64,000 nucleotides of DNA from Photobacterium carnosum (lineage in GTDB: Bacteria; Pseudomonadota; Gammaproteobacteria; Enterobacterales; Vibrionaceae): NCBI RefSeq assembly GCF_002849605.1, contig NZ_NPIB01000007.1, positions 101,388-165,387 of the forward strand. Direction: 5' to 3'. The notes below the pieces were generated by a model that was not told the DNA's origin, made no database searches, and was given only the letters and a program-made list of their open reading frames with translations. Made by a program: the position numbers and the translations under genes. How positions within the stretch are numbered: the stretch's first letter is position 1; each line of letters opens with the position of its first letter. This document shows, in pieces, positions 7,831 through 17,242 of the stretch.

Positions 7831-8997
7831 TTATTTTCTAACGCGATCAAGCCAGCTATACACAGTTTCTAAGGTTTCATAAGACGGTAAACGATTATTT
7901 CGCGCTTGAATTTGATCGACAGTATACGTTTCACTTGCACGTCCATTGGCTAAATAGTGCCGCTTTAACCCTATGGTGACGCGCTCTGGCATATGCATTT
8001 TATACACTAAATATTCACCTTTAATAATCCGGTGATGATAAATAGCAACATAATGACTTTGTTCAATTCCTTCAAGCTCAAGCTGCTGATAATTTCGAAT
8101 CGGTACAATATTACTATTACCTTCAAAAGGAATGTCATACGCCTTATCACAACTTGGATCAGGAACAAATTTCGCTGTTTTTTGAGCAATTAGCCATCGA
8201 TCATGTAACTTTTTCAATTCATCATACGATGTAACAGCATGAATACGTCGCACTGAATCAACATCAAGCACACGATAACCTAACTGAAATACATCCGATA
8301 ATATCTGATTAATTCGCAGTCGTTCTCGCGGTGACGCTTTAATTAAATAAAAGCCTAATTTTGTGCCTGTTAATGTTGGCCACTGTAAATAAACTTGTAA
8401 CGTTACGGTAGTGATTACTGAATAATGGCGAAATAAGGTAAACATCATCGTTTCTGGATCTAATAATCGATGAATAACAATAATCACTGAACGGGTAGAA
8501 AAATCGCTTTGAATACGATCAATAAAACGCAATGCAGATCGACACGATGCTAAGCCTAAATGAGCTAAAATTTGACGTTGACCTAGCTCGCATAAAGCTA
8601 ACACCTGTTCCTGATCTAATGGATAACGTTCGCACATCAGGTAAAGTAATATTGGTCGTTGGGCTAATAAATGGCGAGCTTTATCACTCATCGCTGCCAT
8701 CTTGAGCATATACACACCAAGATCAGCGTAAGCACGGGCTTTATCAACTAACCCGACAGGAATACTTTCAATCCACGCCTTGCCGCCAGCCAGTGATTCA
8801 ATATGTTCGATATAAAACGAACAACTGCCTTCTAATAACTCACGGTGACCATCACGATAAGCGCGGTACATAATAAGACCATCTCGCCAATCGTAAAATT
8901 CCAGAACAAATGGAAAGAAAGTCAATGTCTCATCAAACGATAAGATCAATGGTGTTGAAATATGAGTAGACTGATGTTCAGTACAACAAACAGGCAT
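7831..8997 (-). CDS. PcfJ-like domain protein, function unknown
   Basis: A 388-residue soluble protein. The C-terminal 130 residues resemble the PcfJ family: a YDELKKLHDRW segment (about 257-267), then YQQLELEGIEQSHYVAIYHH (about 303-322), KGEYLVYKM, a TIGL strand and a closing VDQIQARNN. This order is the usual PcfJ pattern of EG..(H/C)-V..Y...I..G...Y followed by Q(I/M)..N. PcfJ was first noted on the enterococcal plasmid pCF10, but relatives are chromosomal in many bacteria and no biochemical role is established. The N-terminal ~250 residues contain no motif I recognise. AGGGAC lies 6 nt before the ATG. Confidence 0.68.
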   Translation of the reverse strand: MPVCCTEHQSTHISTPLILSFDETLTFFPFVLEFYDWRDGLIMYRAYRDGHRELLEGSCSFYIEHIESLAGGKAWIESIPVGLVDKARAYADLGVYMLKMAAMSDKARHLLAQRPILLYLMCERYPLDQEQVLALCELGQRQILAHLGLASCRSALRFIDRIQSDFSTRSVIIVIHRLLDPETMMFTLFRHYSVITTVTLQVYLQWPTLTGTKLGFYLIKASPRERLRINQILSDVFQLGYRVLDVDSVRRIHAVTSYDELKKLHDRWLIAQKTAKFVPDPSCDKAYDIPFEGNSNIVPIRNYQQLELEGIEQSHYVAIYHHRIIKGEYLVYKMHMPERVTIGLKRHYLANGRASETYTVDQIQARNNRLPSYETLETVYSWLDRVRK

Positions 8998-9279
8998 AGA
9001 TGTCCCTATTAATCTGTTATTCCTCCCTCATAATAACAATAATAGCTATCTCAGTATTAACAGCGTTATTGTAGTAATTACTAAGCCTATCATGACTTAT
9101 TAATATGAATATTCAACTTAAAAAATATCAAGATGAGAGCTTTACATAGAATATATATTCTACAATATTGTTGGTTATTTAAATGTTTATTCGAAGTTAA
9201 ATTTTCGATAAACAATGTATTAATTAGCGCAAATATTCACCTTATAGCAGTTATTATTAAAATATAGTGTGTTTAAAAA

Positions 9280-10059
9280 TTACGATTTAAATTCAATCAT
9301 AAAATTAAGCGGCGTAAATCCTGTTTTTTGACGAAAGAAACTAATAAAAGCACTATCATTCGCAAAACCTAATCGATATGAAACATCAGAAATACGCTGA
9401 TGTTGTGATAATAATTCAATTGCAGCTAACAACCGCCATTGTTGACGCCAACTTTGATATGGCATTGCCGTTTCTTTATTAAAAATACGTGTGATCGTTT
9501 TCTGGCTCGCCCCCACCAACAGGCTAAGATTAGCTAACGTCGGAGCGATAAAATCGGGACAATTAATCTCTTCAAGCCACTTAGCTAATCTGGCATCATT
9601 AGGCAACGGCAAATTAAAATGACTTTCAGTAGCAGAATTAAGTTCTTCTATCAATAAGTTAACTGAATTTAGTTGTTCTTTGTTGGGCTTATCAAACGCC
9701 CACATCGCCATTCTTTCAAGCAGTATCGCCATCAATGGATTAATATCAATAATCTTCATTTCACGACTAAGTTGTGACTGTAATGATGGATCAAAATACA
9801 ACGAACGGTAATGTGTAACATTGGTCATCTGCGCATTATGCAACATGCCTGCTGGGATCCAAGCTGCACGCATGGGGGGTAAAACACACTTAACCCCTTC
9901 AAGGGTGATCACCATACAACCATGATGGGAGAATAATAGCTGATCTTTATCGTGTCGATGCTCACCAGAATTATGATCACCAACATCAGCCGCAAGGCCA
10001 ATCACTAAACCGTCAAGGTTATTGGGACAAAATTGTTGACCATGTTCAATATATGCCAT
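9280..10059 (-). CDS. AraC-family transcriptional regulator
   Basis: A 259-residue regulator with a cupin-like N-terminal half, including a HRHDKDQLLFSHHGCMVITLEG stretch in pieces at about 36-57. The C-terminal AraC domain (about 165-255) ends with the signature RLGFANDSAFISFFRQKTGFTPL in pieces. It is of the same NimR-like type as the regulator at 1522-2304. It is divergent from the MFS exporter at 10230 across a 170-bp AT-rich gap, and such AraC/exporter pairs usually mean the regulator controls the exporter. No repeat could be picked out with confidence as its operator. Confidence 0.88.
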   Translation of the reverse strand: MAYIEHGQQFCPNNLDGLVIGLAADVGDHNSGEHRHDKDQLLFSHHGCMVITLEGVKCVLPPMRAAWIPAGMLHNAQMTNVTHYRSLYFDPSLQSQLSREMKIIDINPLMAILLERMAMWAFDKPNKEQLNSVNLLIEELNSATESHFNLPLPNDARLAKWLEEINCPDFIAPTLANLSLLVGASQKTITRIFNKETAMPYQSWRQQWRLLAAIELLSQHQRISDVSYRLGFANDSAFISFFRQKTGFTPLNFMIEFKS

Positions 10060-10229
10060 TACTCACGCCACCTGTCCTTAATTTAATATATATAGTCTTT
10101 ATATTAATATAAGTTCAAAAATGAGCACCTTATAATAATTACCATGATGAAACAATACGTATATTCACCCTAACCACACAACTCATTAATAAAAAGAATA
10201 GTTTTATCTTCTATTTTTAGAACAACATC

Positions 10230-11399
10230 ATGGAATTTATAAAAAATCATATGAATAACAATATTAATAAAATTTCAATACCATTAGCGGTGACATTATT
10301 AATGTTTCCACAGATCATCGAAACCATGTATAGCCCCGCATTAACCTCCATTAAAACCCATTTTGGCGTCACTGGTTCAACCGCAGCGCAAGGGATGTCT
10401 GTTTTCTTTATCGCCTTTGCTATTGGGGTCGTTTTTTGGGGCAGAATGTGCGACATCATTGGGCGACGTTATGCCACACTTATTGGGTTAATCGTTTTTA
10501 TTGGCTCCGCTATTCTCACTTTATTTGCATCAACATTTACCTTACTTCTTATCGGCTTTGGTTGTTGTGCCTTTGGTGCGGCGGTTGGCTCAGTCTGTAC
10601 CCAAACTATCCTTCGTGATTGTTTCCAAGGTGCAGAGCTGGGACGGGTATTTTCTATTATTGGCACATCCATTGGGATCAGTCCTATTATTGGCATGATA
10701 ACAGGCAGTTGGTTAACCGTTAATGGCGGCTATAAATGGGTGTTTATCGGCATGATAATACTAACCAGTGGATTACTCTGCTGGAGCTTATTGCAATTAC
10801 CCGAAACAAAACCGACTCAAACCCAACGAGATAGTTTGCTCTCTGTTGGTATTAAAATGCTGAAAGATCTTCATATTTGGTACATCATGTTGATGGTTGC
10901 TATCTTTAATATTGCATTGTTTTCCTATTACAGCCTTGCTCCTTTTATGTTTGAAAAATTACATGTCAGCATTAAATTATTTGGCTATACCAGCGCTGTA
11001 CTGGCCTTAGGCTCAATCCTTGGCGCAATGCTTAATATGCGATTACTGCGTCGACACGTCATGTCACAAACTATCATCACCATTGCATCGGTCATACTGC
11101 TCATGAGTAGTGTTGGCGTTTATCTATTACAAACCTCTATTTGGTTTTTCTTGCCAATGATCTTTATATCATTGTCATTTGGTTTAGCTTTACCTAACTT
11201 GTTAAGTACCGCATTAAATAACTATCGTGATCATTTAGGCAGTGCGGGTGCATTACTGGGGTTATTTTATTATCTCGTCATTGGCGCGGGTTTACATAAA
11301 GCAGCAATCGTGGGCGATCTTGGTCTCACACTTTTAGTCTGTGCCATCCTTGCGATAACACTAACGTTCTTTCATCGCGTCAATAAACAACGTCAATAA
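10230..11399 (+). CDS. Bcr/CflA-family multidrug efflux MFS transporter
   Basis: A 389-residue 12-helix inner-membrane permease. After the first helix comes YSPALTSIKTHFGVTGSTAAQ, the proximal periplasmic segment typical of Bcr/CflA drug exporters. The MFS motif GRMCDIIGRRYATLIG follows at about 70-85. The conserved CTQTILRDCF segment sits in helix 4 and the ISPIIGMITGSW motif-C-like segment in helix 5. Start choice is uncertain between 10230 and the ATG at 10251, neither with a clear ribosome site. The bases around the stop are three copies of a 13-base unit beginning CGTCAATAAACAA, a small tandem duplication that repeats the last codons. Confidence 0.86.
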   Translation: MEFIKNHMNNNINKISIPLAVTLLMFPQIIETMYSPALTSIKTHFGVTGSTAAQGMSVFFIAFAIGVVFWGRMCDIIGRRYATLIGLIVFIGSAILTLFASTFTLLLIGFGCCAFGAAVGSVCTQTILRDCFQGAELGRVFSIIGTSIGISPIIGMITGSWLTVNGGYKWVFIGMIILTSGLLCWSLLQLPETKPTQTQRDSLLSVGIKMLKDLHIWYIMLMVAIFNIALFSYYSLAPFMFEKLHVSIKLFGYTSAVLALGSILGAMLNMRLLRRHVMSQTIITIASVILLMSSVGVYLLQTSIWFFLPMIFISLSFGLALPNLLSTALNNYRDHLGSAGALLGLFYYLVIGAGLHKAAIVGDLGLTLLVCAILAITLTFFHRVNKQRQ

Positions 11400-11471
11400 A
11401 CAACGTCAATAAAGCGATCACCATAACAACCTAACGCTATCTATACCCCCTTTTATCTATATCAAATACAA

Positions 11472-11495
11472 CTAAGCCGCAATAATGCGGCTTAG
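11472..11495. terminator. Hairpin between convergent genes
   Basis: CTAAGCCGCA (11472-11481) and TGCGGCTTAG (11486-11495) form a perfect 10-bp stem with a 4-nt loop. T runs are poor, but the position between convergent genes suggests a terminator. Confidence 0.6.
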
Positions 11496-11513
11496 TGTGT
11501 AATTCAACGTAAG

Positions 11514-12167
11514 TTATAACATTCGAGTCGGTAACTCTGGCAAGTGAGTACCTGTATTTGATGGGTAAATAATATATTCCCCATGAAATTTAACTTTCGA
11601 TTTATAATCAGTTATTTTATACAGCAAGATTCCATGTTGATAAGCAATATCAATAAATTGCTGCACATTACCACGGATATATAAAGATAATGGTTTTGCT
11701 AGCTCGCCATCCTCATTCATTGACGCAGCATACTGAGCGGAACAGACCACTAACGATGCTTTACCATCAGTATGGTGGCTAACTTTACGATTCACTTCGT
11801 ATTCATTAGTCACTAGCCAATCTTGCTGCTCTAATGCCGCATAAAACGTTGTCATTACAACAGGTGTAATAACCGTTGATAGTCCTTTGTCATCAGTCAC
11901 TTTGGCATAGGTTTCAGCTAAGTGCTCAAAATGCAGTTTTAGTTGTGCATTTTTACCCATAGTACGTGATTGTTGCTGCCATTCTTGTAATGTTTTCACT
12001 ACGCAACGATCAAAACTATGTTGTTTAAGTACTTTTGTTACCCAAGCACTTAAAAATATACTTTCACTGACAGGGTTTTTTTGTGCTTTACCTGTTGCTT
12101 GCGCTTCTTGTAAAGCGGTTAACCCACTACTAACTACATTGTAAATTTCATTAAAAAAAATGGTCAT
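11514..12167 (-). CDS. DUF2913-like protein
   Basis: A 217-residue soluble protein. The N-terminal segment with FLSAWVTKVLKQHSFDRCV (about 38-56) and the following QEWQQQSRTMGKNAQLKLHFEHL match my recollection of the DUF2913 family, small proteins of unknown function common in Vibrionaceae. The last 70 residues form a strand-rich region ending in FHGEYIIYPS. No catalytic motif or signal peptide. It lies 45 bp downstream of bcr on the same strand and may be cotranscribed. Family call is moderate and function unknown. Confidence 0.6.
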   Translation of the reverse strand: MTIFFNEIYNVVSSGLTALQEAQATGKAQKNPVSESIFLSAWVTKVLKQHSFDRCVVKTLQEWQQQSRTMGKNAQLKLHFEHLAETYAKVTDDKGLSTVITPVVMTTFYAALEQQDWLVTNEYEVNRKVSHHTDGKASLVVCSAQYAASMNEDGELAKPLSLYIRGNVQQFIDIAYQHGILLYKITDYKSKVKFHGEYIIYPSNTGTHLPELPTRML

Positions 12168-12212
12168 GATTTATTTCAAACAATCCAAAAATATCAAACC
12201 ACAACACAGCCT

Positions 12213-13403
12213 CTAAGCTGTGCGTGCAAGGAACCAATAAAAACCAGCTGATAATATAGCACATGACGCCATCGTCAACGCCATTGGCCATGCATTACCA
12301 TCTGGCATTAACGCAACAAGGCCACCAACAATCGAACCAATCCCAAAACGGAACGTTCCACCTAAAGAAGAAGCCGTACCCGCCATCTGAGGATAACTCG
12401 ATAATAAACACGCCATGGTATTACTACCAATCGTGGACAGTGTACCAATAAACAAGGCCACAGGAATAACAACACCCCACAACCCTAGATCTAACCATTG
12501 CCCAATAAGTAGCAGTATGCCAGCAACTAATTGTATAGTTAAGCCAAAACGTAACATCCAATGAGTGCCCTTTCGCTTCACAAAACGACCATTGATGCTA
12601 GTAAATAAAATCATACAAAGAATATTTAAACAAAAGTAGTAACCAAAATTCTCAACACTAATACCATAAATATCAATGTATACAAACGAACCTGCGGTTA
12701 AGAACGTAAACATGCCAGCAAAAGAAAAACCACTGCAACACACTAAGCCAAAGGCAACAGGATTTGATAATAACCGTTTATAGTTTTTAATAATTGATGA
12801 TACATGAAACGGGATCCGTTTTTCTTTCGGCAGTGTTTCTTTAATTTTAAATAAAATCGAGATCAAAACAATGACGGCAAAAACAGCTAACGCCCAAAAG
12901 ACAGCACGCCAACCAAACCAAACTGAAAGATGACCACCCAAAACAGGGGCTATTAACGGTGCGATAGTCATCACTAACGTCACAAATGACATGGTGCGAG
13001 AGAACTCTTCGCGCTCAAACATATCACGCACAAGTGCACCAATGATAACGGCAGCCGCAGCACCAGCAAAACCTTGCGCTACACGCACAATGGTTAACTC
13101 GGTAATATTGGTACTCAACGCACCTAAAATGGTTAACACCAAGAAACTGATAGTGCCCGCGATCAACATTGGACGTCGACCATAGCTATCCGCTAACGGC
13201 CCATGAATTAACTGACCAAAAGCAAAACCTGCCGTATAAGCAGTTAGTGTTACCTGAACAGCACTCGGAGACACTAAAAAATCTTTAGCAATATCAGGCA
13301 TTGCCGGCAAATACATATCAATAGCAAAAGGGGTTAAAGCAGCAATCGCACCAAGAATGAGAATGAGCTGTAAACTCAATTTAGATGAAGCGGGTTGAGT
13401 CAT
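12213..13403 (-). CDS. bcr: Bcr/CflA-family drug resistance MFS transporter
   Basis: A 396-residue 12-helix permease. FAIDMYLPAMPDIAKDF (about 26-42) is the diagnostic Bcr/CflA periplasmic segment. The motif HGPLADSYGRRPMLIAG follows at about 68-84, then VRDMFEREEFSR and APLIAPVLGG in helix 5. In E. coli bcr (bicyclomycin and sulfonamide efflux, H+ antiport) lies next to rsuA, as here, where rsuA is 174 bp upstream on the same strand. This synteny supports orthology. A terminator lies between the genes, so bcr probably has its own promoter. Confidence 0.88.
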   Translation of the reverse strand: MTQPASSKLSLQLILILGAIAALTPFAIDMYLPAMPDIAKDFLVSPSAVQVTLTAYTAGFAFGQLIHGPLADSYGRRPMLIAGTISFLVLTILGALSTNITELTIVRVAQGFAGAAAAVIIGALVRDMFEREEFSRTMSFVTLVMTIAPLIAPVLGGHLSVWFGWRAVFWALAVFAVIVLISILFKIKETLPKEKRIPFHVSSIIKNYKRLLSNPVAFGLVCCSGFSFAGMFTFLTAGSFVYIDIYGISVENFGYYFCLNILCMILFTSINGRFVKRKGTHWMLRFGLTIQLVAGILLLIGQWLDLGLWGVVIPVALFIGTLSTIGSNTMACLLSSYPQMAGTASSLGGTFRFGIGSIVGGLVALMPDGNAWPMALTMASCAILSAGFYWFLARTA

Positions 13404-13518
13404 AAATATTCTTTTTATAAAAATAACAACAATAATCCATTGTACGCTAAAAAATGGTAATCATTCTTTCCTAATAGGAAATATAAATTATCTTAATATA
13501 AGAGAATAATAATCGTTA

Positions 13519-13553
13519 TAAAAAAAGCATAAATAATAAAATTTATGCTTTTT
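13519..13553 (-). terminator. Terminator of rsuA
   Basis: Stem of 13 bp, AAAAAGCATAAAT (13522-13534) against ATTTATGCTTTTT (13541-13553), followed on the minus strand by a T run. Confidence 0.8.
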
Positions 13554-13577
13554 GGGTATTTAAAACAATCGCTAAGA

Positions 13578-14276
13578 TTATTTAGCTAAAAATGATGCAA
13601 TCTCTTCAGCTGTTAATGGGCGGTATTTACCAAGTTCAAGATCTTCATCCAATTCAAGCCCACCTACACGCGCACGATGTAAACTAACAACGTGGTTACC
13701 TACCGCTGCAAACATACGCTTCACTTGGTGATACTTACCTTCAGTGATGGTTAATACACCCTCACGTTCACCGACTATCTCTAATTTAGCAGGTCGAGTA
13801 AGTCCTTCTTCACCATTTAATTGTACACCCGCTTTAAATTGCTCAATATTCTCAGCAACAATAGGATCAGCGGTTTCTACCAAATACACTTTTTCACACA
13901 CATGACGTGGTGACGTAATACGGTGTGACCATTGACCATCATCCGTTAATAACGTTAAACCTGTAGTATCACTGTCTAAACGTCCAGCTACGTGCATTTT
14001 TTCAGGGCTAACTTCATCAAACAATACAAAAACAGTCGGATTGAAACCATCAACATGTGAACACACAAAACCTTGTGGTTTATTCAACATGAAGTAACGA
14101 GGCCCTTGCAGGCGAAGTGGACGACCTTTAAATTCCACATTGTGATTGTCACCGACAGAGAAAGAAGCACTACGGACAATTTCACCGTCAATTTCAATCA
14201 TTTTATCTCGAAGAAGTTTACCGGCTTCTCTACGGGTGATACCTAAAGTGGTACCTAAGAATTTATCAAGCCTCAT
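13578..14276 (-). CDS. rsuA: 16S rRNA pseudouridine(516) synthase RsuA
   Basis: A 232-residue enzyme of the RsuA family. The N-terminal S4 RNA-binding domain is [20 protein letters not shown]. The central catalytic domain has [18 protein letters not shown] with the catalytic aspartate at residue 101, and the C-terminal motif is [16 protein letters not shown]. It isomerises U516 of 16S rRNA. GGAG sits 6 nt before the ATG. Neighbours bcr downstream and radD further upstream reproduce the E. coli order. The length is normal for the family. Confidence 0.96.
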   Translation of the reverse strand: MRLDKFLGTTLGITRREAGKLLRDKMIEIDGEIVRSASFSVGDNHNVEFKGRPLRLQGPRYFMLNKPQGFVCSHVDGFNPTVFVLFDEVSPEKMHVAGRLDSDTTGLTLLTDDGQWSHRITSPRHVCEKVYLVETADPIVAENIEQFKAGVQLNGEEGLTRPAKLEIVGEREGVLTITEGKYHQVKRMFAAVGNHVVSLHRARVGGLELDEDLELGKYRPLTAEEIASFLAK

Positions 14277-14579
14277 TGAGTGGCTCCGTTACTTACAAAA
14301 GATTCGGTATTATAGGAAGCAAATCACAGATATGCATTAAAAACTTCATTTTCGTACACATTCATACTTTAAGCACATAGCTTTTATGACGTTCTAAAAA
14401 AATAAAACCATTAAACATGGCGCTATTTTGCCAAAAAATGAACATTTCTATGACTCAATTGTCATATATCTGCTAGATTACAAATTAAAAAGACATTTAC
14501 TCTATGCAAATACAACAATTTACTTACACGTTGTAACCAATAAAGCTTTTAACGATAGGCTTTAACTTAGGGACTCAGT
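14277..14579. other. Intergenic region between divergent rsuA and GNAT gene
   Basis: About 300 bp of AT-rich DNA that must hold two divergent promoters. I see a short palindromic stretch around ATGACTCAATTGTCAT (14450-14465), which may be a regulator site. No RNA gene or ORF with a ribosome site is visible. Confidence 0.4.
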
Positions 14580-15074
14580 ATGAATATTTCTCTCAGCACA
14601 CCAACACTTTCTTCACTCAATAAATTTCTTCAATTAATAGATGAGTTATTTGATTATGAAGCCTTACCACAAAAGGCCGAACAAACCATGATCGCGGTAA
14701 AGCAGCTATTAAGTAATCCAAAACTTGGACAAGCATGGTTTATTGAAGTAGAACAACACGGTATTAAGCATATTGCTGGGCATATTATTGTTAGCTATAG
14801 CTTCAGCCTTGAGCATGGTGGGAAAATTGGTTTAATCGATCAGTTCTACTTAAAAGCTGATTGGCGCCAACATGGAATTGGAACTGAATTATTACCACAA
14901 CTTGAAGCCTTGGTTATTCAAGATGGCGTTAAAGCGTTATCGCTTGAAGTCAATATAGGCAATGCTGGTGCACGTAATTTCTATGAAAAGCATGGCTTTA
15001 CGCCTCGTCGTCAATTTTGCATGATGACAAAAAACTTAACTGAATCCCACATCCCAGCGACCATTGCCTCATAA
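14580..15074 (+). CDS. GNAT-family N-acetyltransferase
   Basis: A 164-residue acetyltransferase. Motif A, which binds the acetyl-CoA pyrophosphate, is seen as IDQFYLKADWRQHGIGTELL (about 81-100) with the Q/R-x-x-G-x-G/A pattern RQHGIG. The following NIGNAGARNFYEKHGF (about 124-139) is the standard motif B, ending strand 6. The substrate cannot be inferred. AGGG lies before the ATG. A terminator follows at 15107-15132, so it is transcribed alone. Confidence 0.88.
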   Translation: MNISLSTPTLSSLNKFLQLIDELFDYEALPQKAEQTMIAVKQLLSNPKLGQAWFIEVEQHGIKHIAGHIIVSYSFSLEHGGKIGLIDQFYLKADWRQHGIGTELLPQLEALVIQDGVKALSLEVNIGNAGARNFYEKHGFTPRRQFCMMTKNLTESHIPATIAS

Positions 15075-15106
15075 ATAAAACCAATAATAATGATTAATTT
15101 TCATTT

Positions 15107-15132
15107 AAGCCTTGTTTTGACAAGGCTTTTTT
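15107..15132 (+). terminator. Terminator of the GNAT gene
   Basis: AAGCCTTG (15107-15114) and CAAGGCTT (15121-15128) with a 6-nt loop and TTTTTT tail. Confidence 0.88.
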
Positions 15133-15213
15133 CGTTATAACTACAAGGGAAACATCACGTAGGTAATAACCGCCTTGACTCTTACCTATTGGTTTATATA
15201 TAGGAACATAAAA

Positions 15214-15321
15214 ATGTTAATAAATATCATCACCTTTATGCTATTGGTTACATTTTCATATTTTGAAATTCTAAACATAGAACGCACTAACATTAATGCG
15301 ACACTTGTATTTAAACAGTAG
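15214..15321 (+). CDS. Possible 35-residue membrane peptide upstream of the DUF3137 gene
   Basis: ATG at 15214 is preceded by AGGAA at 7 nt. The peptide starts MLINIITFMLLVTFSYF, a single hydrophobic helix, followed by a polar tail, and ends 13 bp before the DUF3137 ATG. In other bacteria a LemA protein, which also begins with one membrane helix, often precedes DUF3137 genes, so this could be a remnant, but the sequence is too short to say. It could also be a chance ORF in a leader. Confidence 0.35.
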   Translation: MLINIITFMLLVTFSYFEILNIERTNINATLVFKQ

Positions 15322-15334
15322 GATATAATCATTT

Positions 15335-16294
15335 ATGGATAGTAAACTTACTGTACTTTATGAGACTCATCTCAAGCCTCAACTTAAAGCACTTGATCAT
15401 GATCGTAAAAAAGTCATAAAACAATATTGGTTATCATTACTGCTTGGGATCGGTTTTGCCGTGATTATAATTCCACTAAGCTTTATGTTTGATTTACAAG
15501 CCTTTGGTATTATTTTTTCGATTATTATTGCTATCGTTATGCACCGTTTATATAGCAAACGCTGGGATCAATATAAAAAAGACTATAAGCATAAAATAAT
15601 CACTAAACTCATTAATTCAATTGATAGCAGCTTTAATTACAAGCCTGCACAATGCATAGATAAACAAGATTATAAAAACAGTGCCCTCTTTAGTCGTCAT
15701 TATGATCGCTATCGTGGTGAAGATTTTATTGAAGGCCAACTCGATAAAACGTATTTACGCTTTTCTGAATTACACACTGAATACAAAACCCAAAGCCGTA
15801 ATAACAACGGTAAGAACCAAGATCAATGGCATACTATTTTTAAAGGGCTTTTTTTTGTTGCTGATGCAAATAAACACTTTTCAGGCCAAACAACTATTAT
15901 CCCAAATAACCATAGTATTTTCTCGGCTACAGATCAGAAACTATCGGATATATTCAGTAATAACCAACAACAAGTGATCCTCGATGATCCTGAGTTTTCG
16001 CAACTGTTTAATATCTATAGTAATGATCAAGTTGAGGCTCGTTACTTATTATCACCCTCAATGATACAACGACTTATTAATTTTAGTAATCGTTCTGATC
16101 ATACAATAGCCTTCTCATTCGTCGACGATCATCTCTATATTGCAATTTCCAGTTCTAAGAATTATTTTGAACCTAAATTATTTCAACAAGCGGATTCTTT
16201 AACCTTTATTGCCGCTATTTATTACGATCTAAAATTTGTTATTAATATTGTTGATGAACTCGACCTCAATACGCGAATTTGGACAAAACCATAA
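15335..16294 (+). CDS. DUF3137 membrane protein
   Basis: A 319-residue protein with two adjacent transmembrane helices near the N terminus (about 29-46 and 50-69), flanked by basic residues, and a large soluble domain. The segment FNIYSNDQVEARYLLSPSMIQRLINF (in pieces at about 227-252) is the characteristic part of DUF3137, followed by a strand-rich FVDDHLYIAI region. Function unknown; relatives often sit with LemA genes. The soluble domain likely faces the cytoplasm. AGGAT lies 11 nt before the ATG. Convergent with the NlpC/P60 gene. Confidence 0.8.
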   Translation: MDSKLTVLYETHLKPQLKALDHDRKKVIKQYWLSLLLGIGFAVIIIPLSFMFDLQAFGIIFSIIIAIVMHRLYSKRWDQYKKDYKHKIITKLINSIDSSFNYKPAQCIDKQDYKNSALFSRHYDRYRGEDFIEGQLDKTYLRFSELHTEYKTQSRNNNGKNQDQWHTIFKGLFFVADANKHFSGQTTIIPNNHSIFSATDQKLSDIFSNNQQQVILDDPEFSQLFNIYSNDQVEARYLLSPSMIQRLINFSNRSDHTIAFSFVDDHLYIAISSSKNYFEPKLFQQADSLTFIAAIYYDLKFVINIVDELDLNTRIWTKP

Positions 16295-16317
16295 AGCGAG
16301 TAATAAATTACAGCCAT

Positions 16318-16348
16318 AAAAAACGGAAGCTCAAGAGCTTCCGTTTTT
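16318..16348. terminator. Bidirectional terminator
   Basis: AAACGGAAGCTC (16321-16332) and GAGCTTCCGTTT (16335-16346) form a strong stem with A and T runs on either side, between convergent genes. Confidence 0.85.
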
Positions 16349-16356
16349 ATTACATC

Positions 16357-16950
16357 TTATATTGCAACTAATCGTCTAATCTGCCAAAAATGCCGCTTCC
16401 AAAAAACATGATGTAAATTAGAAATAGACACTCCTCGCGAACTGGCTGAGTTCATAAAATCACCATTAGAAAGATAAATCCCCACATGACGTTCATTACG
16501 ACCCGTCTTAAAGAAGACTAAATCCCCTAACTTAGCGTGATCCTTACGAATACGTCGCCCTAATTTCACTTGCCCTAACGTTGTTCGAGGCAAGTCTTGA
16601 TGAAATACTTGACGATACATCTTCATCACAAAAGCAGAACAATCAATCCCTCGATGGCTTGAACCACCAAAATGATAAGGTGTTCCTTTCCAACCATAAT
16701 ATGCATGAAAAATTTTACGTTTTACCAATCGTACATGTCGCCGTTCTTGCGACTTTGTTCGATGATGACTCTTACGTAAATAATGCTTATGGTGTAATGT
16801 ATGTCCTTGTTGCTTATTTTGATGTAAGTAATGATGATGAATACGAGAATGATGCACAATTGTATGGGCTGTCGTTCGCGTAGTAGACGCAGCGGCATAC
16901 CATGACAAAAATGCCGATAAAATAATAATAATTCTAAAAATATAAAGCAT
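16357..16950 (-). CDS. Secreted NlpC/P60 peptidoglycan endopeptidase with His-rich linker
   Basis: A 197-residue protein with an N-terminal signal peptide (about 1-21, cleavage near WYAAA). A strikingly His- and Arg-rich linker follows (about 27-72, with 14 or more His), then an NlpC/P60 domain (about 80-197). The catalytic Cys is in GIDCSAFV (about 102-109) and the His in RHVGIYL (about 155-161), with a third polar residue expected shortly after. It should cleave stem-peptide bonds of murein in the periplasm, like MepS or NlpC. No lipobox Cys is seen, so it is probably soluble. The His-rich linker is unusual and could bind metal or murein. There is no clear ribosome binding site. Confidence 0.87.
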   Translation of the reverse strand: MLYIFRIIIILSAFLSWYAAASTTRTTAHTIVHHSRIHHHYLHQNKQQGHTLHHKHYLRKSHHRTKSQERRHVRLVKRKIFHAYYGWKGTPYHFGGSSHRGIDCSAFVMKMYRQVFHQDLPRTTLGQVKLGRRIRKDHAKLGDLVFFKTGRNERHVGIYLSNGDFMNSASSRGVSISNLHHVFWKRHFWQIRRLVAI

Positions 16951-17242
16951 GGTCGTAATTTTTTAATTATAAGTAAAAATCATAGCTAAGTTACAATGTA
17001 ACATTATATTAATGACTATATTACTCTATTTCTGCAATATATAAATTCAATAACAATCATGCCTATCACCCTCAAAATAAGCACTATTTCCTTGACAGTT
17101 TACTTTGTAATATGTCAGTTCTATTTTATATATATTCGACATTAATCTGCTCATGATCTTCTATTTTAAGATACCATTGTCTCTTGCCAAAACACTGGTT
17201 AAATGTACACTAGTAGCAGGTCATTTGTCATAGATTTACTGT

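Noticed and set aside
16581..16883. Plus-strand ORF of 100 codons
   Set aside because: Antisense shadow of the NlpC/P60 gene caused by its His-rich codons.
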